From Isochrysis galbana (taxonomy: Eukaryota > Haptophyta > Isochrysidales > Isochrysidaceae): DNA of 64,000 bases. The notes under the pieces were generated by a model. It was not told where the DNA came from. It was given only the letters and a program-made list of their open reading frames with translations, and searched no databases. This document shows, piece by piece, positions 1-11,740 of this stretch (its first letter is position 1; every line of letters starts with the position of its first letter). Both the position numbers and the translations under genes were made by a program. The DNA is taken from contig CM030936.1 of NCBI GenBank assembly GCA_018136815.1, positions 2,287,131-2,351,130 on the forward strand, in the 5' to 3' direction.

Positions 1-120
1 TTCGGCTCAAATGAAATTTTTTTGATCGAAATTTGGGGGGCACGGGCCTAGCACGGGCACGGGCACGGGCGTTCCCCCCCCCCCCCCCCCCCCCCTTCAC
101 GCTCCCACCCCCACGCCCGA
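1..120. repeat. hAT-like subterminal sequence and C homopolymer
   Basis: The first 45 bases carry the AT-rich motif 'gatcgaaatttgg' followed by a run of 'cacggg' units and about 20 C residues. The same motif, with the same 'cacgggc' extension, lies just inside the left end of the complete hAT element at 27596, so this is probably the inner end of a related copy whose terminus lies outside the window. Confidence 0.45.
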
Positions 121-234
121 CACAAAACAAATTTGACAACATCAACATCCCAAACCCGGTCGATGCACTTGGAAGAATTGTCGTCTTCACTCCAAGTGAA
201 TTCTCGATCGATTCACTTCATTCGGATGACCTCC

Positions 235-561
235 TTATCTGAGCACACATTCTTCATAAAGTTGTCGATGAAATGGGCCGGGCAAATGTAAGTGAATACA
301 TGGGGTGCCATGGCGGTGATGACTGATGAGCGGGAAAGACGCTGTGCAAGCGCCGTCCATGCACACACCCACAACTAGACGGGGCTCGAAACCAGCAATG
401 CGCTTCAACATAAACATAAAATTCGCGATGTATTGCGCGTCCTTCGTCTCGCCTGATGTGTCAATCGCCTCCAAAAATATGAGCCCAAAGGCATGTTGGC
501 CAGACCCCCCACCACCTTTGCCTCTTGGCCTCTTCACATGCACCTGCCAACTCGTGCTCTC
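235..561 (-). pseudogene. hAT transposase fragment (DUF659-type)
   Basis: The minus strand reads a segment with the pattern FLEAIDTSGE, a KDAQYIA stretch, a hydrophobic VVGVCMDGA block and a later H-rich CIHLHL block. This order matches the DUF659 part of the RNase H-like core of plant-type hAT transposases (aiDtSGe, then VvtDnA). No intact N- or C-terminal part is attached, and the reading frame upstream (to 618) looks non-coding. It is therefore a dead fragment. Its orientation is opposite to that expected from the hAT end at the start of the window, which suggests rearrangement. Confidence 0.55.
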
Positions 562-938
562 TGTTTGTTTGCGCTGCCCTCCGCTTTGCGTGCGCGCCAC
601 GCGCTGCACGCTGAACACTCCCCAGTAAGTATAAGTATAATAATAGCGATACTAGAAGTTGCAATAGGGGTGTAAGCTGATATTAGTACTGATGTTAGTA
701 CTGATGTAAGTGTAAGCTCAAAACCACCGTAAGCTTACGGACTGACAGCCCAACTAGGCTATTCTTATCATTGTTGGCTACTGGCGAGCTGGCGCCATTA
801 GTTAGTAATGATTGAGTTGGCAGTGGCGCCAAAGACTGGCGTCAGTACTGTTGCCCCAACACTGCCCATCGCGCGGTAGGGGCTCCGTTGCCGATGAGGG
901 CCTCGGACCCGTAGCACTAGGATTAAACTAGCACAAAC

Positions 939-1448
939 CCTAGATGTTAAACACAGGAACAGTGTGTTTCTACGGAAGTCAAAAACAGTGTTTTTCACCG
1001 TGTTTCTAGGAGACCCCCATGTCCGGAACAGAGGGTTGCGCGCTGCGCGCGCGCGGTGAGTGAGCGTGCGAGCGAGGAGCGAGGCGCCATGGCCATAGCA
1101 TAATCAATCCCGCCACCTGATTGCCTGGCCTCCCACCTCCACCTGCACCACTGCACCACTAGCTACCACCACCTACCACCTACCACCTAGTTGGATGCAA
1201 GACAATCAATCATCAATCACAATCATGCTTGACAATTACAATTACAATTACACTCCCACAGGAACAAGAACTACCGGTAGCTGTGAGCTGTGAGCCTACG
1301 GGAGATGGATATAAATATACATGTATAATACACTATATATATATGACCCGCTGTTTTCGGTACTGTGTTTCACCGTGTTTCCAAAAAAGCCAAAAACAGC
1401 TGTTTTTGGTGTGTTTCTAGACCTGACCCACCGTGTTTAACATCTAGG
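939..1448. mobile_element. hAT-like MITE, CCTAGATG family
   Basis: The ends form an inverted repeat beginning CCTAGATGTTAAACAC. The flanks GCACAAAC (931-938) and GCACAGAC (1449-1456) match at 7 of 8 bases, as expected for an 8-bp hAT target duplication. The 510-bp interior has no transposase. It carries repeated 'tgtttttggt' and 'accgtgtttc' motifs near both ends, and a row of 'accaccta' units in the middle. The same terminal octamer bounds the element at 13736. Confidence 0.7.
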
Positions 1449-1497
1449 GCACAGACAAGAAAACTGAAAACTGAAAACTAGAACAGGAAAAAGAAAC

Positions 1498-2250
1498 AAC
1501 TAAGTTTATACTTGGTTCGCCCATGGGGGGGCACGAGCCCCCCTCTCTCTCCACTCCTCCCCTGCCGTGGGGGAAGAACCACCCATCCTCCTGGCATGCC
1601 TGACTGATGGCTTGCCAGGAGGCCACTGCCACTGCCCTGCTGACCCATCCCTCTCCCCACAGGCACGCCTGGTTCGCTCGTCCTGGCCCCTGGCCCCTCG
1701 TGGCCAGCCCATCGCTCCAACCCCCCCTCCCCCCCTGGTCGACAGGCAGACAGGTGCAGATTGGGGACCCCAGAGGCTCAGGAGCGCCAGCGAGGGACAG
1801 GCAGGGGAGGCCAGGGCCCAGCCCCAGCCTCCTCTGCCCCCAGAGCTGGCCTCCAGGAGCCTCCAGGGGTCGCCAGGGGCAGCTGCAGGCCTGCCGCAGG
1901 CGCGCCATCGCGCGTGCCGCAGGAGAGGGCGCGGAGAAGGGGGTGGGCGGAGCGAGAGCTCCGCTCACCGAAGAATAGGTAAGTCCCGCACCTGTTTACA
2001 GGATAAGTCGGGGCTGAGGCGAGGCCGCCGCCCACTCGGAGACACAGGAGGAAGGGGGGGAATGATCACCGGGGGGAGGCGCGGGCCACCGGACCATATC
2101 TAAGCCCTTCACCCCTATCCCCCTAGTAGTGCACGGGGGGAGCCGCCTGATGGCGGGGGGAGAAGGGCCGGGGAAGTGGGGGTGTAGAAAGTTTTCCTAC
2201 GTGAGTAGAAAGTAGAGGGTCCACGGCCGCATGTGCGGTGAGACTATTAA
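1498..2250 (+). mobile_element. Retroposon copy A (5' hairpin family)
   Basis: It starts with a hairpin (1498-1517: AACTAAG, loop TTTATA, CTTGGTT) followed by CGCCCATGGG. The GC-rich body aligns along its length, at clearly high identity by eye, with the inverted copy at 5957-5271. Shared landmarks are the block near 'cgaagaataggtaagtcccg', the segment 'ggaccatatctaag' and the tail 'gggggtgtagaaag'. The alignment weakens toward about 2250. Apparent ORFs across it occur in every frame and I read none as a gene. Confidence 0.65.
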
Positions 2251-2279
2251 AAGGTTTATAGAACAGGAAAGAAAGGAGG

Positions 2280-2513
2280 GAAGAAAGGGGCACGGCGCGG
2301 GGGGGCGAGGGGCCCGACGGCGGTTCGCGCGAGCAGGGGCGGGGGCAGCCCCGGGAGGGGCGGGAGGGGAAAGAGAGGGAGAGAGAGAGAGGAGGAGGGT
2401 TTGGCAGTGGAGCGAGAGGGGCGAGAGCGGAAGGTTGGGGTGGAGGAGGGAAAGAGCTGGGGTAGGGAGGGAGAAGGGGACAGAGAGAGGGAGCGAGAGA
2501 GCTCCTGCGTGCC
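2280..2513 (+). promoter_or_regulatory. Purine-rich 5' flank of SLC35A gene
   Basis: The 230 bases before the start codon are almost pure G/A on the coding strand, with long 'gagagaga' and 'gggag' runs. This is probably leader or core-promoter sequence. No TATA box is apparent. Most other genes here have the opposite bias, with C/T on the coding strand. Confidence 0.3.
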
Positions 2514-3945
2514 ATGGGTAAGGACGACACGCTGGCCAAGCGGTCGCGCTCGTGGCTTCTTGACGAGATGTGCAAGGTGCGCAACATCGTGCTCATGCTG
2601 CTAGTGCTCCAGACCACTTCGATCGTGCTGCTTATGCGATACTCGAGAACGATGGCGCTACCTCCAGACGCGGGTGCGAGGCAGCCTGCGGACAGATAGC
2701 AGGTCACGCACACCAGTGCAGCCGGCACCGCTACTGCAAAGCTCACCTCCCCGCCCCGTTGCGCACGCCGCAGGGCCAAAGTACTTGTCGAGCGCTGCGG
2801 TTTTCATGGCGGAAGCTCTCAAACTGCCGTACTGCATACTGATGGTTGTGCGCATAGGAGGTGGTTTGGAGGGGTTCGTTGCCCTTGTGCGCAGCGAAGT
2901 AACTAGTCAGCCAAGAGAGACGCTCAAGTGTGCAGTGCCCGCCTTGGCATACACCATACAGGGCAATTTGTTATTCGTTGCGCTTTCGAATTTGGATGCG
3001 CCGACGTACCAGGTCACCTACCAGACGAAGACGCTCTTCACTGCCTTGTTCTCTCGCCTGTTGCTCGGTCGCACTCTAGCCAACTCGCAGTGGCTAGCAC
3101 TCGCTCTGCTTTTCCTCGGAACGGTACTCGTCTCCGACCTGTAAGTCTCGCACGGACACGACCGTCTTCAGTAGTAGAACCCTGCGAGGCGCTTGCTGTC
3201 TTACATAGAGGAGAGCGCAAGGGCCATCCGACGTCGATTGGGCGCAGTGGCATGCTCGCACCCAAAAGCACGTTGAAGGCTTCACTCCCTTTGACAGTTG
3301 GGTCTTCGCCTTGTAGACCTCACACGTCGCCCCATCCTCCTCCCGCTCAGGCGATCTTCTTCTCACTCTTCTTCCGCCAGCTCACCATTCATCGGCTTTG
3401 CGGCAGTCTTGGGCGCTTCCATCCTTTCGTCACTATCTTCCGTCTATTTTGAAAAAATGCTTAAGCGACCTGCAAAGTCATCGGTTGTGGGTGCCGAGGC
3501 TGCGGGGCTTTGGTTGCGCAACATCCAGCTCGGGATGTTCGCACTGCCATTGGCTGCCCTCACGATGCTTATGAATGACGGAGAACAGTTGCGTTCGTAC
3601 GGGATGCTGCACGGATTTAACAGCATCGTTTGGATGGTCGTGCTGCTCAACGGCTGCGGTGGACTGCTCGTCGCTGCGACTATGAAGTATGCAGACAATA
3701 TCGTCAAGTGCTTCGCCGCTGCATTGGCTATCATCTGCGGCATGTTGCTCTCTGTGCCAATCTTCCAGCTCGAGCTTGAGCCGATATTTCTGATCGGGGC
3801 CGCGCTCACCGTCTCGGCATCAGTATTGTACTCGCGTCAGCCAACACTCTCCTGGTCGGCGCTTGGCTGTTCGGGACGTTCCGTAGCAGTGGTGGCCGAC
3901 GAGGAACGGCCGTTATGTTCGAGTAGCGGCCCTGGAAGCTGTTGA
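2514..3945 (+). CDS. Nucleotide-sugar transporter, SLC35A family
   Basis: Three exons, 2514-2673, 2774-3140 and 3381-3945, join in frame across GT-AG introns of 100 and 240 bp to give 363 residues, the usual length for the family. The first segment holds RNIVLMLLVLQTTSIVLLMRY, then GPKYLSSAAVFMAE, the classic first two helices of UDP-galactose/CMP-sialic acid/UDP-GlcNAc transporters. Later come NLLFVALSNLDAPTYQVTYQ and KYADNIVKCFAAALAI, which are also family hallmarks. Such proteins are Golgi or ER antiporters with about ten membrane helices that bring nucleotide sugars into the lumen for glycosylation. Which sugar is carried cannot be told from sequence. The start ATG lies in GCCATGG, and the short first exon ending in RYSRT agrees with the family. 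The C-tail after the last helix is not conserved. Confidence 0.92.
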
Positions 3946-4441
3946 GGGCAGCGTTGAGAGAACAGCGGTGGGGTGGGATGATTGAGTCGCAGAAATGTCC
4001 ACACGTGAATAAGAGCATGCGATCATCATGTGGGACTCATTCTAACTCAGAATCGACGGGCACACGGTCATTTTCCCGAATTGACTTCAAACGTCCACCG
4101 ATGAGGCCAGGCGTCTAAAACAGAGGCGCGTCGTTCGTTTCTGCCAGGCACAGACATGGCTAGATTTGGCCCAAGAGTTGGAGTCGGGCAGTCTTACACT
4201 TCTTATTCATTGAGGAATCAGAAGTAGGTGCTTTCATCTTGAAAGAAATTCGGCTAGAGGCTACCGCTTCATGGATAAGCCCCATTTCTATGGGGTAAAA
4301 TAAATGTTGACCCTCCGACATCTCCAGGTCGCTCCGACTGGGGAAAAGTTGCCCCCTGTGTTGTCTTATGCTGCCAAAAAAACGTCATAATATTCTTACC
4401 GCACTCGCGGCGCATGGAACCACGACCTACACGTAGTATAC
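3946..4441. other. SLC35A 3' flank; tail of retroposon copy B
   Basis: No gene seen. The last 60-70 bases, read on the minus strand, resemble the tail of retroposon copy A ('tgtagaaagt' followed by 'ctacgtg' and 'gtgcggt'). They are therefore probably the part of copy B cut off by the hAT insertion at 4450. Confidence 0.35.
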
Positions 4442-4449
4442 TTTCTACA

Positions 4450-5270
<821 letters not shown>

Positions 5271-5957
5271 TTTCTACACCCCCACTCCCCCGGCCCTTCC
5301 CCCCGCCATCAGGCGGCTCCCCCCGTGCACTACTAGGGGGATAGGGGTGAAGGGTCTTAGATATGGTCCGGTGGCCCGCGCCCCCCCACGCCCGGTGATC
5401 CGTTCCACCCTTCCTCCTATGCCTACCGGCTACCGGGCTGGCGGCGGCCTCAGACCCAACTTATCCTGTCTGTAAACAGGCGCGGGACTTACCTATTCTT
5501 CGGTGAGCGGAGCTCCCCTTCTCCACGCTCTCTCTCCCCTCTCCTGCGGTACGCACGATGGCGCGCCTGCGGCAGGCCTGCAGCTGCCCCTGGCGACCCC
5601 TGGAGGCTCCTAGAGGCCAGCTCAGGGGGCAGAGGAGGCTGGGGCTAGGCCCTGGCCTCCCCTCGCCTCTCCCTCGCTGGCGCTCCTGAGCCTCAGGGGG
5701 CCCCATTCTGCACCTGTCTGCCTGTCGACCAGGGGGGGAGGAGGGGTTGGAGCAATGGGTTGGCCACGCCGGGCCAGGACGAGCGAACCAGGCGTGCCTG
5801 TGGGGAAGAGAGTGGGTCAACAGGGCAGTCCGCAGTCCCCTCCTGGCAAGCCATCAGGCATGCCAGGGGGATGGGTGGTTCCTCCCCCACGGCAGGGGAG
5901 GAGTGGAGAGAGGGGGGGCTCGTGCCCCCCATGGGCGAACCAAGTATAAACGTAGTC
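5271..5957 (-). mobile_element. Retroposon copy B, inverted relative to copy A
   Basis: Reverse complement of copy A over almost its whole length, with small indels. Its 5' hairpin is at 5938-5957 and shows one stem mismatch. The 3' end is interrupted by the hAT element at 4450; the TTTCTACA target is part of this retroposon's tail. Copies A and B thus form a long inverted repeat around the SLC35A gene. Confidence 0.7.
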
Positions 5958-7605
5958 GATGTCTTACGCCGACACGCCGACATGTAGGGTTTCTTTGAAA
6001 ATGGCTAAGGTGGTGACTCACAGCTCACATTCACAGTGACATTTGTTGCTACATGCATGCACGCAAAACCAGGAGCTTCTTGCACCAGCCCCGCCGCCTC
6101 CGGCCGGCTCATAAGGACTCACATCACTCTCACGACCGAGCTGAGCCTCTACAAGCACAGAATTTGCGCCCCTTCGAAGCGGTACAAACTCCCTCTTCTT
6201 GCACACCCCTCTCTTGAGATTCCCACAAGCAAATATCAGGAAACCACTCCACGGACATGGCACAATCCCACACGACCACACGAACACGTCGTTTGACAAT
6301 CTGCATACGAAGCCCGCCAAGCTCGCTGTCGCTGGATCAACTCTGGGACGTTGAGAAGCACCGAGCCCTTACCGACTTTCTTGGACTTGTTGAATCTGTG
6401 CCGCTCGCGCAAGATCTCGCGCTCTCGCGCGCCTTGACGGATATATATGACTCTGGTGACGAGTGACATGCTCCTGGGCATGGGCGTCAGCGATAAATCG
6501 TATTTTATACTTGCCGGCTCGGCCTATACCCGTATTTTATACTTAAACCACTTAAACCCGTAGTTTCCCGTCAATAAAAATAGAATTTTCACATGGTCCT
6601 CTTTCGACGGAACGAGATCTTTACTCTTTACTTAATGTGTGCCCCAGCTGCCAGCTGTGGCTCAGTGTCAGTACGTGGTCAGTGGTCAGTGGCCGCCACC
6701 TTTTGGTACCTGTGAACTCGTCATGAGTCATGAACTTAAGTAAGGATGCGCGGCGCGGCGCGACCCGCTCCTTACTTATCCCTCGCCCTAGCCACGGTGG
6801 GCTTTGCGCAATGGCGCGGCCACCGTGTATATTGAGCTGCTTGCGCTCCAGCGCGGAAAGGGGAATGCGAACGAAGCTGGGCTTGGTAGCGCGCCCTGCC
6901 GGCCGGGGGCGTAGGGGTGAGCGAATGCACGTGGGAGGGTGAGAAGGTCCAATGCTGCATGCGCGGAGAAAGTATGAAGAAGAAGCGTGCAGCGAGCGAA
7001 GGATATTGAGAAGGTTTTTTGCGGAGCAGTTGGTGCGCCGTGCGCCGAGCGACGACATTTTCGCGCTTCATGATGAACACGAGAGGAGACGCACCAAAGA
7101 AACCAACAACCAAGCCCCGGGCCTCGTAAACAAGAAGAAATGTGACGCCAGCACCCTCTTCGACACTTGCCGTCACAGTAGCGTGAGTTTGCACGTATGC
7201 ACTATCGACCAATAACGAATGGCCGTGCGTGTGTGCACTACTAACATACTAACAACAAATGGCCAATCTTGCATAGTAGGGCGTGTTTCTCCTGTTTGTG
7301 TTCTCCATCGTGAAAGGTCGCACTCATCTGAGCATGAGACTCGTTAAGCTGTGCTGCGTATGCCCATCTCATCGGACCTCGTGGCATGCATGGATCTGTG
7401 TGTGTGCAGTGAAAAGCCCCGAGTGCCTAAGTCTCCTACGAAGCGAACTAGCAACTAGGCCATGAAACGCTTAGTTCCGATGGCTGCAACCAGCATGGAG
7501 GACAGATGACATGGGCTGACCTCTTCGAACTCAACAGTGCCGGTTCTGCCGTTTGCCTTTCGTGCGCTTACGGTGTCGCCGTCCCTGACGAGTTGCTTGC
7601 GCTTT
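5958..7605. other. Gene-poor region downstream of alpha-SNAP gene
   Basis: No recognisable gene. A 69-codon ORF at 6257-6466 (+) ends in an acidic DIYDSGDE tail but shows no family signature and no splice-supported extension. Imperfect repeats of 'cccgtattttatactt' lie near 6495-6550. Around 6700-6900 an inverted GC-rich stretch contains several overlapping ORFs with no protein character. Confidence 0.4.
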
Positions 7606-8859
7606 TCACGTAAGGTCGTTGACTTGGGCCTTGATCTTGTTTTTGACTTCGAGCAAGAGCGACGTCTTCTGGGGGTCAAGCCGGGAGACTTCATCGTACT
7701 CACGGACGAGGTCGGTAAAAGCGTCAGCATCTGCAGCCTCGTAAGCTCTTGTGATCGCTTCGAGGAAGGTGCCCTCGCGAGTCCCCTCGAAGCTTGCGTC
7801 AAGCGACTTGTACCGCTCGACAGCTGAGACGGCGGTGCCCGCTTCCCCACCTGCTAGGTGGCAAATCCCTGCTCGCAAGAAATAGTCCTTTACGCTCCAC
7901 TTGAGCAGATTGGACTCCAGACTGCTGATCGCCACCTGATGACGGGTTGGGCCATGCCCGGGGTGGACACTGCAACGGCTGATTGCTACCGTGGCTTGCT
8001 GGAAGAGGCTAGACGCACCTGTTCATAGATTTCCACGGCCTTCTTGAAGTCGTTGGAAGTCGCTGCAAACCCTGCCACCTTGAGCAGGCACTGATTGGCC
8101 TGCGTTGTGGACTCTTCCCCCTGGTAGTAATCGGCCGCGGTCTGGAACGCCTCCATAGCCTGGGCACGCGAAAGGGGCACTAGTGGAGCTCCAGTTTCAC
8201 TGTTGTGCAGGCTATTTTGCAGAGCGGGTCATCGAAATATCATCCCGAAAAGTGCGCTAAAAGTTGCAGCGTATGGTACCTTGAGCAAGTCGCCCTCAGC
8301 CTCGTGGAGCTCAGCGATTTCCTTCTGCAATTTTGCGGCCGTTTGGAAGCGGCCCAGATCAATCTGGATCCCGACCGCCTCCTTGTACTGCATGACAGCC
8401 ACTGAGGACGGGAAGGGAGGTAAAGTTGAGAACGTGGCATGCTGCAAGGTGCCTTCGCACTGGGCTGGCCCGGAGAGCCACGCGTACTGTTGGCGTCGGT
8501 CTTCTTGTAGCAGTTAGCCGCCTCTGTATACGCCGTAGCCGCCTCATGAGGGCTGTCGCACTTGAGGTGGCAGCCTGCGGCCTTCTCAAAGCACATGCCA
8601 GCATCGTTCCCTGCGCAGAGTATGCGTGGGGACCAGAGCAAGGGCGTGGGCGCGAGGTGCGCCGGCGCGTGCGGGGCAGAGTGTGCGCACGGTCGACGGC
8701 GTGTCACTCACAGCACTTGGAGACCTTGAACAGGTTGGCTGCCTTGGTGTAGAGCTCTGCAGCATCCTCAAACTTGGAGCCGGAGCTGAAGAGAGACCAA
8801 GAATTGAGCCGCTTCTCGGCCTTCTCGACGAGCGCGCGCGCCTTGTCCTCCTGCGACAT
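7606..8859 (-). CDS. Alpha-SNAP (soluble NSF attachment protein)
   Basis: Five exons on the minus strand (8859-8712, 8610-8488, 8401-8280, 8159-8019, 7935-7606) join in frame with GT-AG introns of about 80-120 bp. They give 287 residues, against about 295 in animals. The first intron splits a conserved Trp codon (KC-W-NDAG). The product shows the TPR-like helical repeats in order: [61 protein letters not shown] with [12 protein letters not shown], then [20 protein letters not shown] and the C-terminal EYDEVSRLD that stimulates the ATPase NSF. It is a cytosolic adaptor that binds SNARE bundles so NSF can take them apart. It fits with the Qc-SNARE encoded at 26.5 kb. The gene diverges from the oxygenase gene at 9434. 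Confidence 0.95.
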
Positions 8860-9433
8860 GGAGAATCACTGTCGGCTGCTCCGAATGACCGACGAGCCGA
8901 CGTAGAGCGCAACGAGGTCAGAGAGCCGACGGGAAAGAAGGAGGGGAGGAGGGGAAGGGGGAGAAGGAAGGGCCCAGCTCGGCGGCGGGCGGCGCAAGGT
9001 TCGGCGCAGGCGGCAGACTTCTTCTACTTTTCTCCATTCCCTTGATTTCTTCTTCTTTCCTCTCAACTGAGTACTCCTACTCTCTCTCCGCTTTTCTTTT
9101 CCCACACTCTCCAATCCTCCTACTCTCCGCTTCTGATCCGGCGAGCGCGCCGGTTCACCTTCTACTTTCGTAAAGGGGGGCCTCGGGGCGGTTCTCTACT
9201 TTCTACCGTCCACTCCTTCCGGGGCGGCCCCTCCCTCGCCTGCCCCCCCCCCCCCCGGGGCACCTCCCTCCCCTCCCGGTATTCACACTCTCTCGCACTG
9301 GCTGCCTCTCCTGCTTCCCTTCCTCTCTCCCTCCTCTCCCCTTTCCCTCCCTTCCCTGCCCTCCATCCTGCTCCCGCTGGCCCTCGACCGGAACGGGCCG
9401 GAACGGAGCAGGAAGGGGACGGGCATCTTGCTC
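8860..9433. promoter_or_regulatory. Shared CT-rich spacer between divergent genes
   Basis: About 570 bases separate the divergent alpha-SNAP and oxygenase genes. From 9000 to 9400 the plus strand is strongly C/T-rich ('ctctctccgcttttc', 'cctctccc'), with a run of C at 9243. It probably holds both promoters or leaders. I see no TATA box. Confidence 0.35.
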
Positions 9434-10744
9434 ATGCAATCCGCCAGTCCACCACTCTGCCAGAGCGAGATGGACACGTGGTGCGCCGCCAACTGCCCGC
9501 TGCCGGCCGCTGCCTTCCATGCGCGGCTCGGCCCAGCGCACCACAGCTCCGAGCTGGGCTGGCGGTGCTACGCGCCCACCGCACTCGATGAGCATGCTGC
9601 CCAATACTTGGGAGGCGCCGAATATTGCACCCGTCACGTGGCACTTCTCGGTGTGCTCGAGCAGTGCCGTAGGCGGCTACGTGAGGAGGCCACAGAGCGG
9701 GAGAACGGTGCTGGCGTGTGCTCCTCCGACTCAGAGACAGCGGCGGATGGTCCCACGGTGTCCTCAGAATCCAAGCCTATGCCGTCACTGCCCAGCTGGA
9801 ACGCGGCAGGCGTCTTGACCATACCGGCCATCAATCTTGGAGACTGGGAGCCTTCACCTGACACCGAGCTGTTCGCCACCCATGCGTGGACGGTGCCTTG
9901 CATCGACAGCTATAGGAAACATCGCCTGGTGAACGCCACAGGGAATGTGTCCCGACGAAAGGCCTTCTTAAAACGCGAGGGTCTTCATTGCTATGGGACC
10001 TGTGTGCGTGGCGTCGTGGACGGATTCATGACTCGTGCTGAAGCAGTCGAACTGCGATCGGCCATCGGCCCAGCACATGAGCCCGGCCAAACACACGCGG
10101 CCATCGCTTCATGGCGATGGGAAGTCCCAGAAGACGTACCCATATTTGTGAAGGCAGTTGCGCGCGCGCAGACGGTGCTTGAAGAACGCTTCGGGGTCCG
10201 CAATCTCCGCTTCTACCGAAGTAACGCAATCACCTGGCTCGGTGCGTCGCATGAACCGTGGCCTAGTGTGCCAGGTCCCTGGTACACACGTTCTTTGCAT
10301 GGTGATCTGAATACAGACGAGATGTTTATGTACACGTGCATCCTGTATCTGTCCGATTATGACGTCGATGTGCATGGTGGAGAGACCGGAATCGCTGACG
10401 ATGTGGTCTGGCCCATGGGCAAGGAGGGCGAGTTGGTTGGGCGTTCTGCGTATGTCACTAGTGGACTCCGCGTTGAACCCGCACTGGGTCGGCTGCTCGT
10501 CTTTTCCGCGGGTGTGGAGAACATGCACGAGATGCTGATGGTGACGCACGGCAAACGCGTCGCAGTGCAGATGTGGTTTGCTTGTGAAGGGCAGCGTCCT
10601 GGATGGGCGCATGAACAACGGGTGGCGTGGCAAGGAGAGCACGGTTATGGTGGGCCTGATGGTCCTGCACAGCAGCGTGCAGCCGTGCCTGCATTGACTC
10701 CAACACAGATTGAGGCGAAGAGAAAGCCATGGCCATGGCGCTAG
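9434..10744 (+). CDS. 2-oxoglutarate/Fe(II) oxygenase, prolyl-4-hydroxylase-like
   Basis: A single exon of 436 residues from the first ATG in frame; an upstream exon cannot be excluded because no signal peptide is seen. The catalytic part is C-terminal. An H-G-D triad (about residues 289-291) supplies two iron ligands. It is followed by the strand CILYLSDYD and the HGGET turn typical of P4Hc domains. The distal His is near residue 365 in ENMHE, with Arg ten residues later in THGKR to bind the 2-oxoglutarate carboxylate; the 10-residue spacing is as in P4H enzymes, where Lys is more usual. The N-terminal 130 residues contain several Cys and are not recognised. The substrate is unknown: prolyl hydroxylation or another protein or small-molecule hydroxylation is possible. 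Confidence 0.8.
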   Translation: MQSASPPLCQSEMDTWCAANCPLPAAAFHARLGPAHHSSELGWRCYAPTALDEHAAQYLGGAEYCTRHVALLGVLEQCRRRLREEATERENGAGVCSSDSETAADGPTVSSESKPMPSLPSWNAAGVLTIPAINLGDWEPSPDTELFATHAWTVPCIDSYRKHRLVNATGNVSRRKAFLKREGLHCYGTCVRGVVDGFMTRAEAVELRSAIGPAHEPGQTHAAIASWRWEVPEDVPIFVKAVARAQTVLEERFGVRNLRFYRSNAITWLGASHEPWPSVPGPWYTRSLHGDLNTDEMFMYTCILYLSDYDVDVHGGETGIADDVVWPMGKEGELVGRSAYVTSGLRVEPALGRLLVFSAGVENMHEMLMVTHGKRVAVQMWFACEGQRPGWAHEQRVAWQGEHGYGGPDGPAQQRAAVPALTPTQIEAKRKPWPWR

Positions 10745-11030
10745 ACCGTATTTGAGGCCCCAGGTGATATGCTGTAATTGAGGCCTCAAGTCTACAACTT
10801 GTGGCGGTGCTTTTGGTGTCTACCAGACCACCAAAAATAGGCTGAAGGCGATGTCTGATGTCAAATTACAACTAGATATTCGTAACACCGGACACCGGGG
10901 GCAAGACGTTGATGTTTGACATTGCTACTCCCCCTGTCTCACAGCACGCCCACAATACGATGGGCCTAAGCCCGAACACGGGCTACACGAGAATGGCTAG
11001 CACTATCCCGACGAGGATAGACAAAATATA
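10745..11030. other. 3' flank of oxygenase gene
   Basis: No gene or recognised repeat. AT content rises compared with the coding region. A short direct repeat ('tgaggccccaggtgatatgctgtaattgaggcctc') lies just after the stop codon. Confidence 0.3.
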
Positions 11031-11240
11031 CCAGGCGGCTTGCCTTCATTTGGTCTCCTTTCCCTCAGGGTTTCTTCCCCTCCCTGTGGGGACTCTCACC
11101 CTACCATGAGCCCCCCCGCGAGCACCCCCAAGGAGAGGCCCAGGAGCACCCCGTACGCGACCAGAACGGCGTCGCCTTGGCTCGGTATGAGGGCGCGCCC
11201 CGAGAGGGCCTCCTTCGACAAGGATTCATTGTGGTGACGT
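11031..11240 (-). mobile_element. End of gene-fragment-carrying element P3
   Basis: It begins with the same end as the large element at 55825: 'ggcggcttgccttcattt', then 'ggtctcc', then the 'tggggactct' block. Just inside, the minus strand encodes SGRALIPSQGDAVLVAYGVL and a following Leu-rich stretch, which looks like a transmembrane piece of a cytochrome b561-type protein. The same piece lies next to the right end of the 55825 element, but there it carries a frameshift. The other end of P3 was not found; it may lie in the unassigned sequence up to about 11700. Confidence 0.55.
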
Positions 11241-11740
11241 TGGTGAACATCTCGAGGAGACGAGGAGAAAAATAAGTCGTTAGAGCTAGCATTCTCGGAG
11301 CTCTTCCCGGTCCTCCCACCGAGTTTCACTCCTGGACATGCCTCTTTGAATTTACCGCACGGGCGGCGACTGGGTCGGGGTGCGCGACCCCCAGTGACGT
11401 CGCTAGGGAGAAAGACGTGCGCACCCTCAGTATGTGTTTTTCCCTCGTGATTGGTAACGAGAATCATGCGTACCAAGCCCGCGTGTGCCCTGGTGCTCTG
11501 CGTCATGTCGGTTTGATTCACAAAGGTGAATTGCCAAATTCACGTTTTTTTTCTACTTGTGCTTTCTCAATCCCAAGCCATGTACTGACCCAGTCACCGG
11601 GACTGCAGTGTCGGGAGTATGAGTGAGTGCGAGGGTGGAGAGGCTACCCATGTTTGAATTAGTAGCAACGATTATATTATGTAAACGCGACTGTCGTACA
11701 AGGACCTCTCCCCCCAAGCTATGGGTTTTTTTATAGACGA
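11241..11740. other. Unassigned sequence, possibly interior of element P3
   Basis: No gene recognised. ORFs in several frames are short and lack family motifs. Confidence 0.25.

Noticed and set aside
1444-2103. ORFs of 120-180 codons in both strands of retroposon A
   Set aside because: They overlap each other in every frame and are not conserved as frames in the inverted copy B, which has frame-changing indels.
9203-9637. Minus ORF of 144 codons upstream of the oxygenase gene
   Set aside because: Gly/Arg-rich translation of the CT-rich promoter, overlapping a better-supported plus-strand gene.
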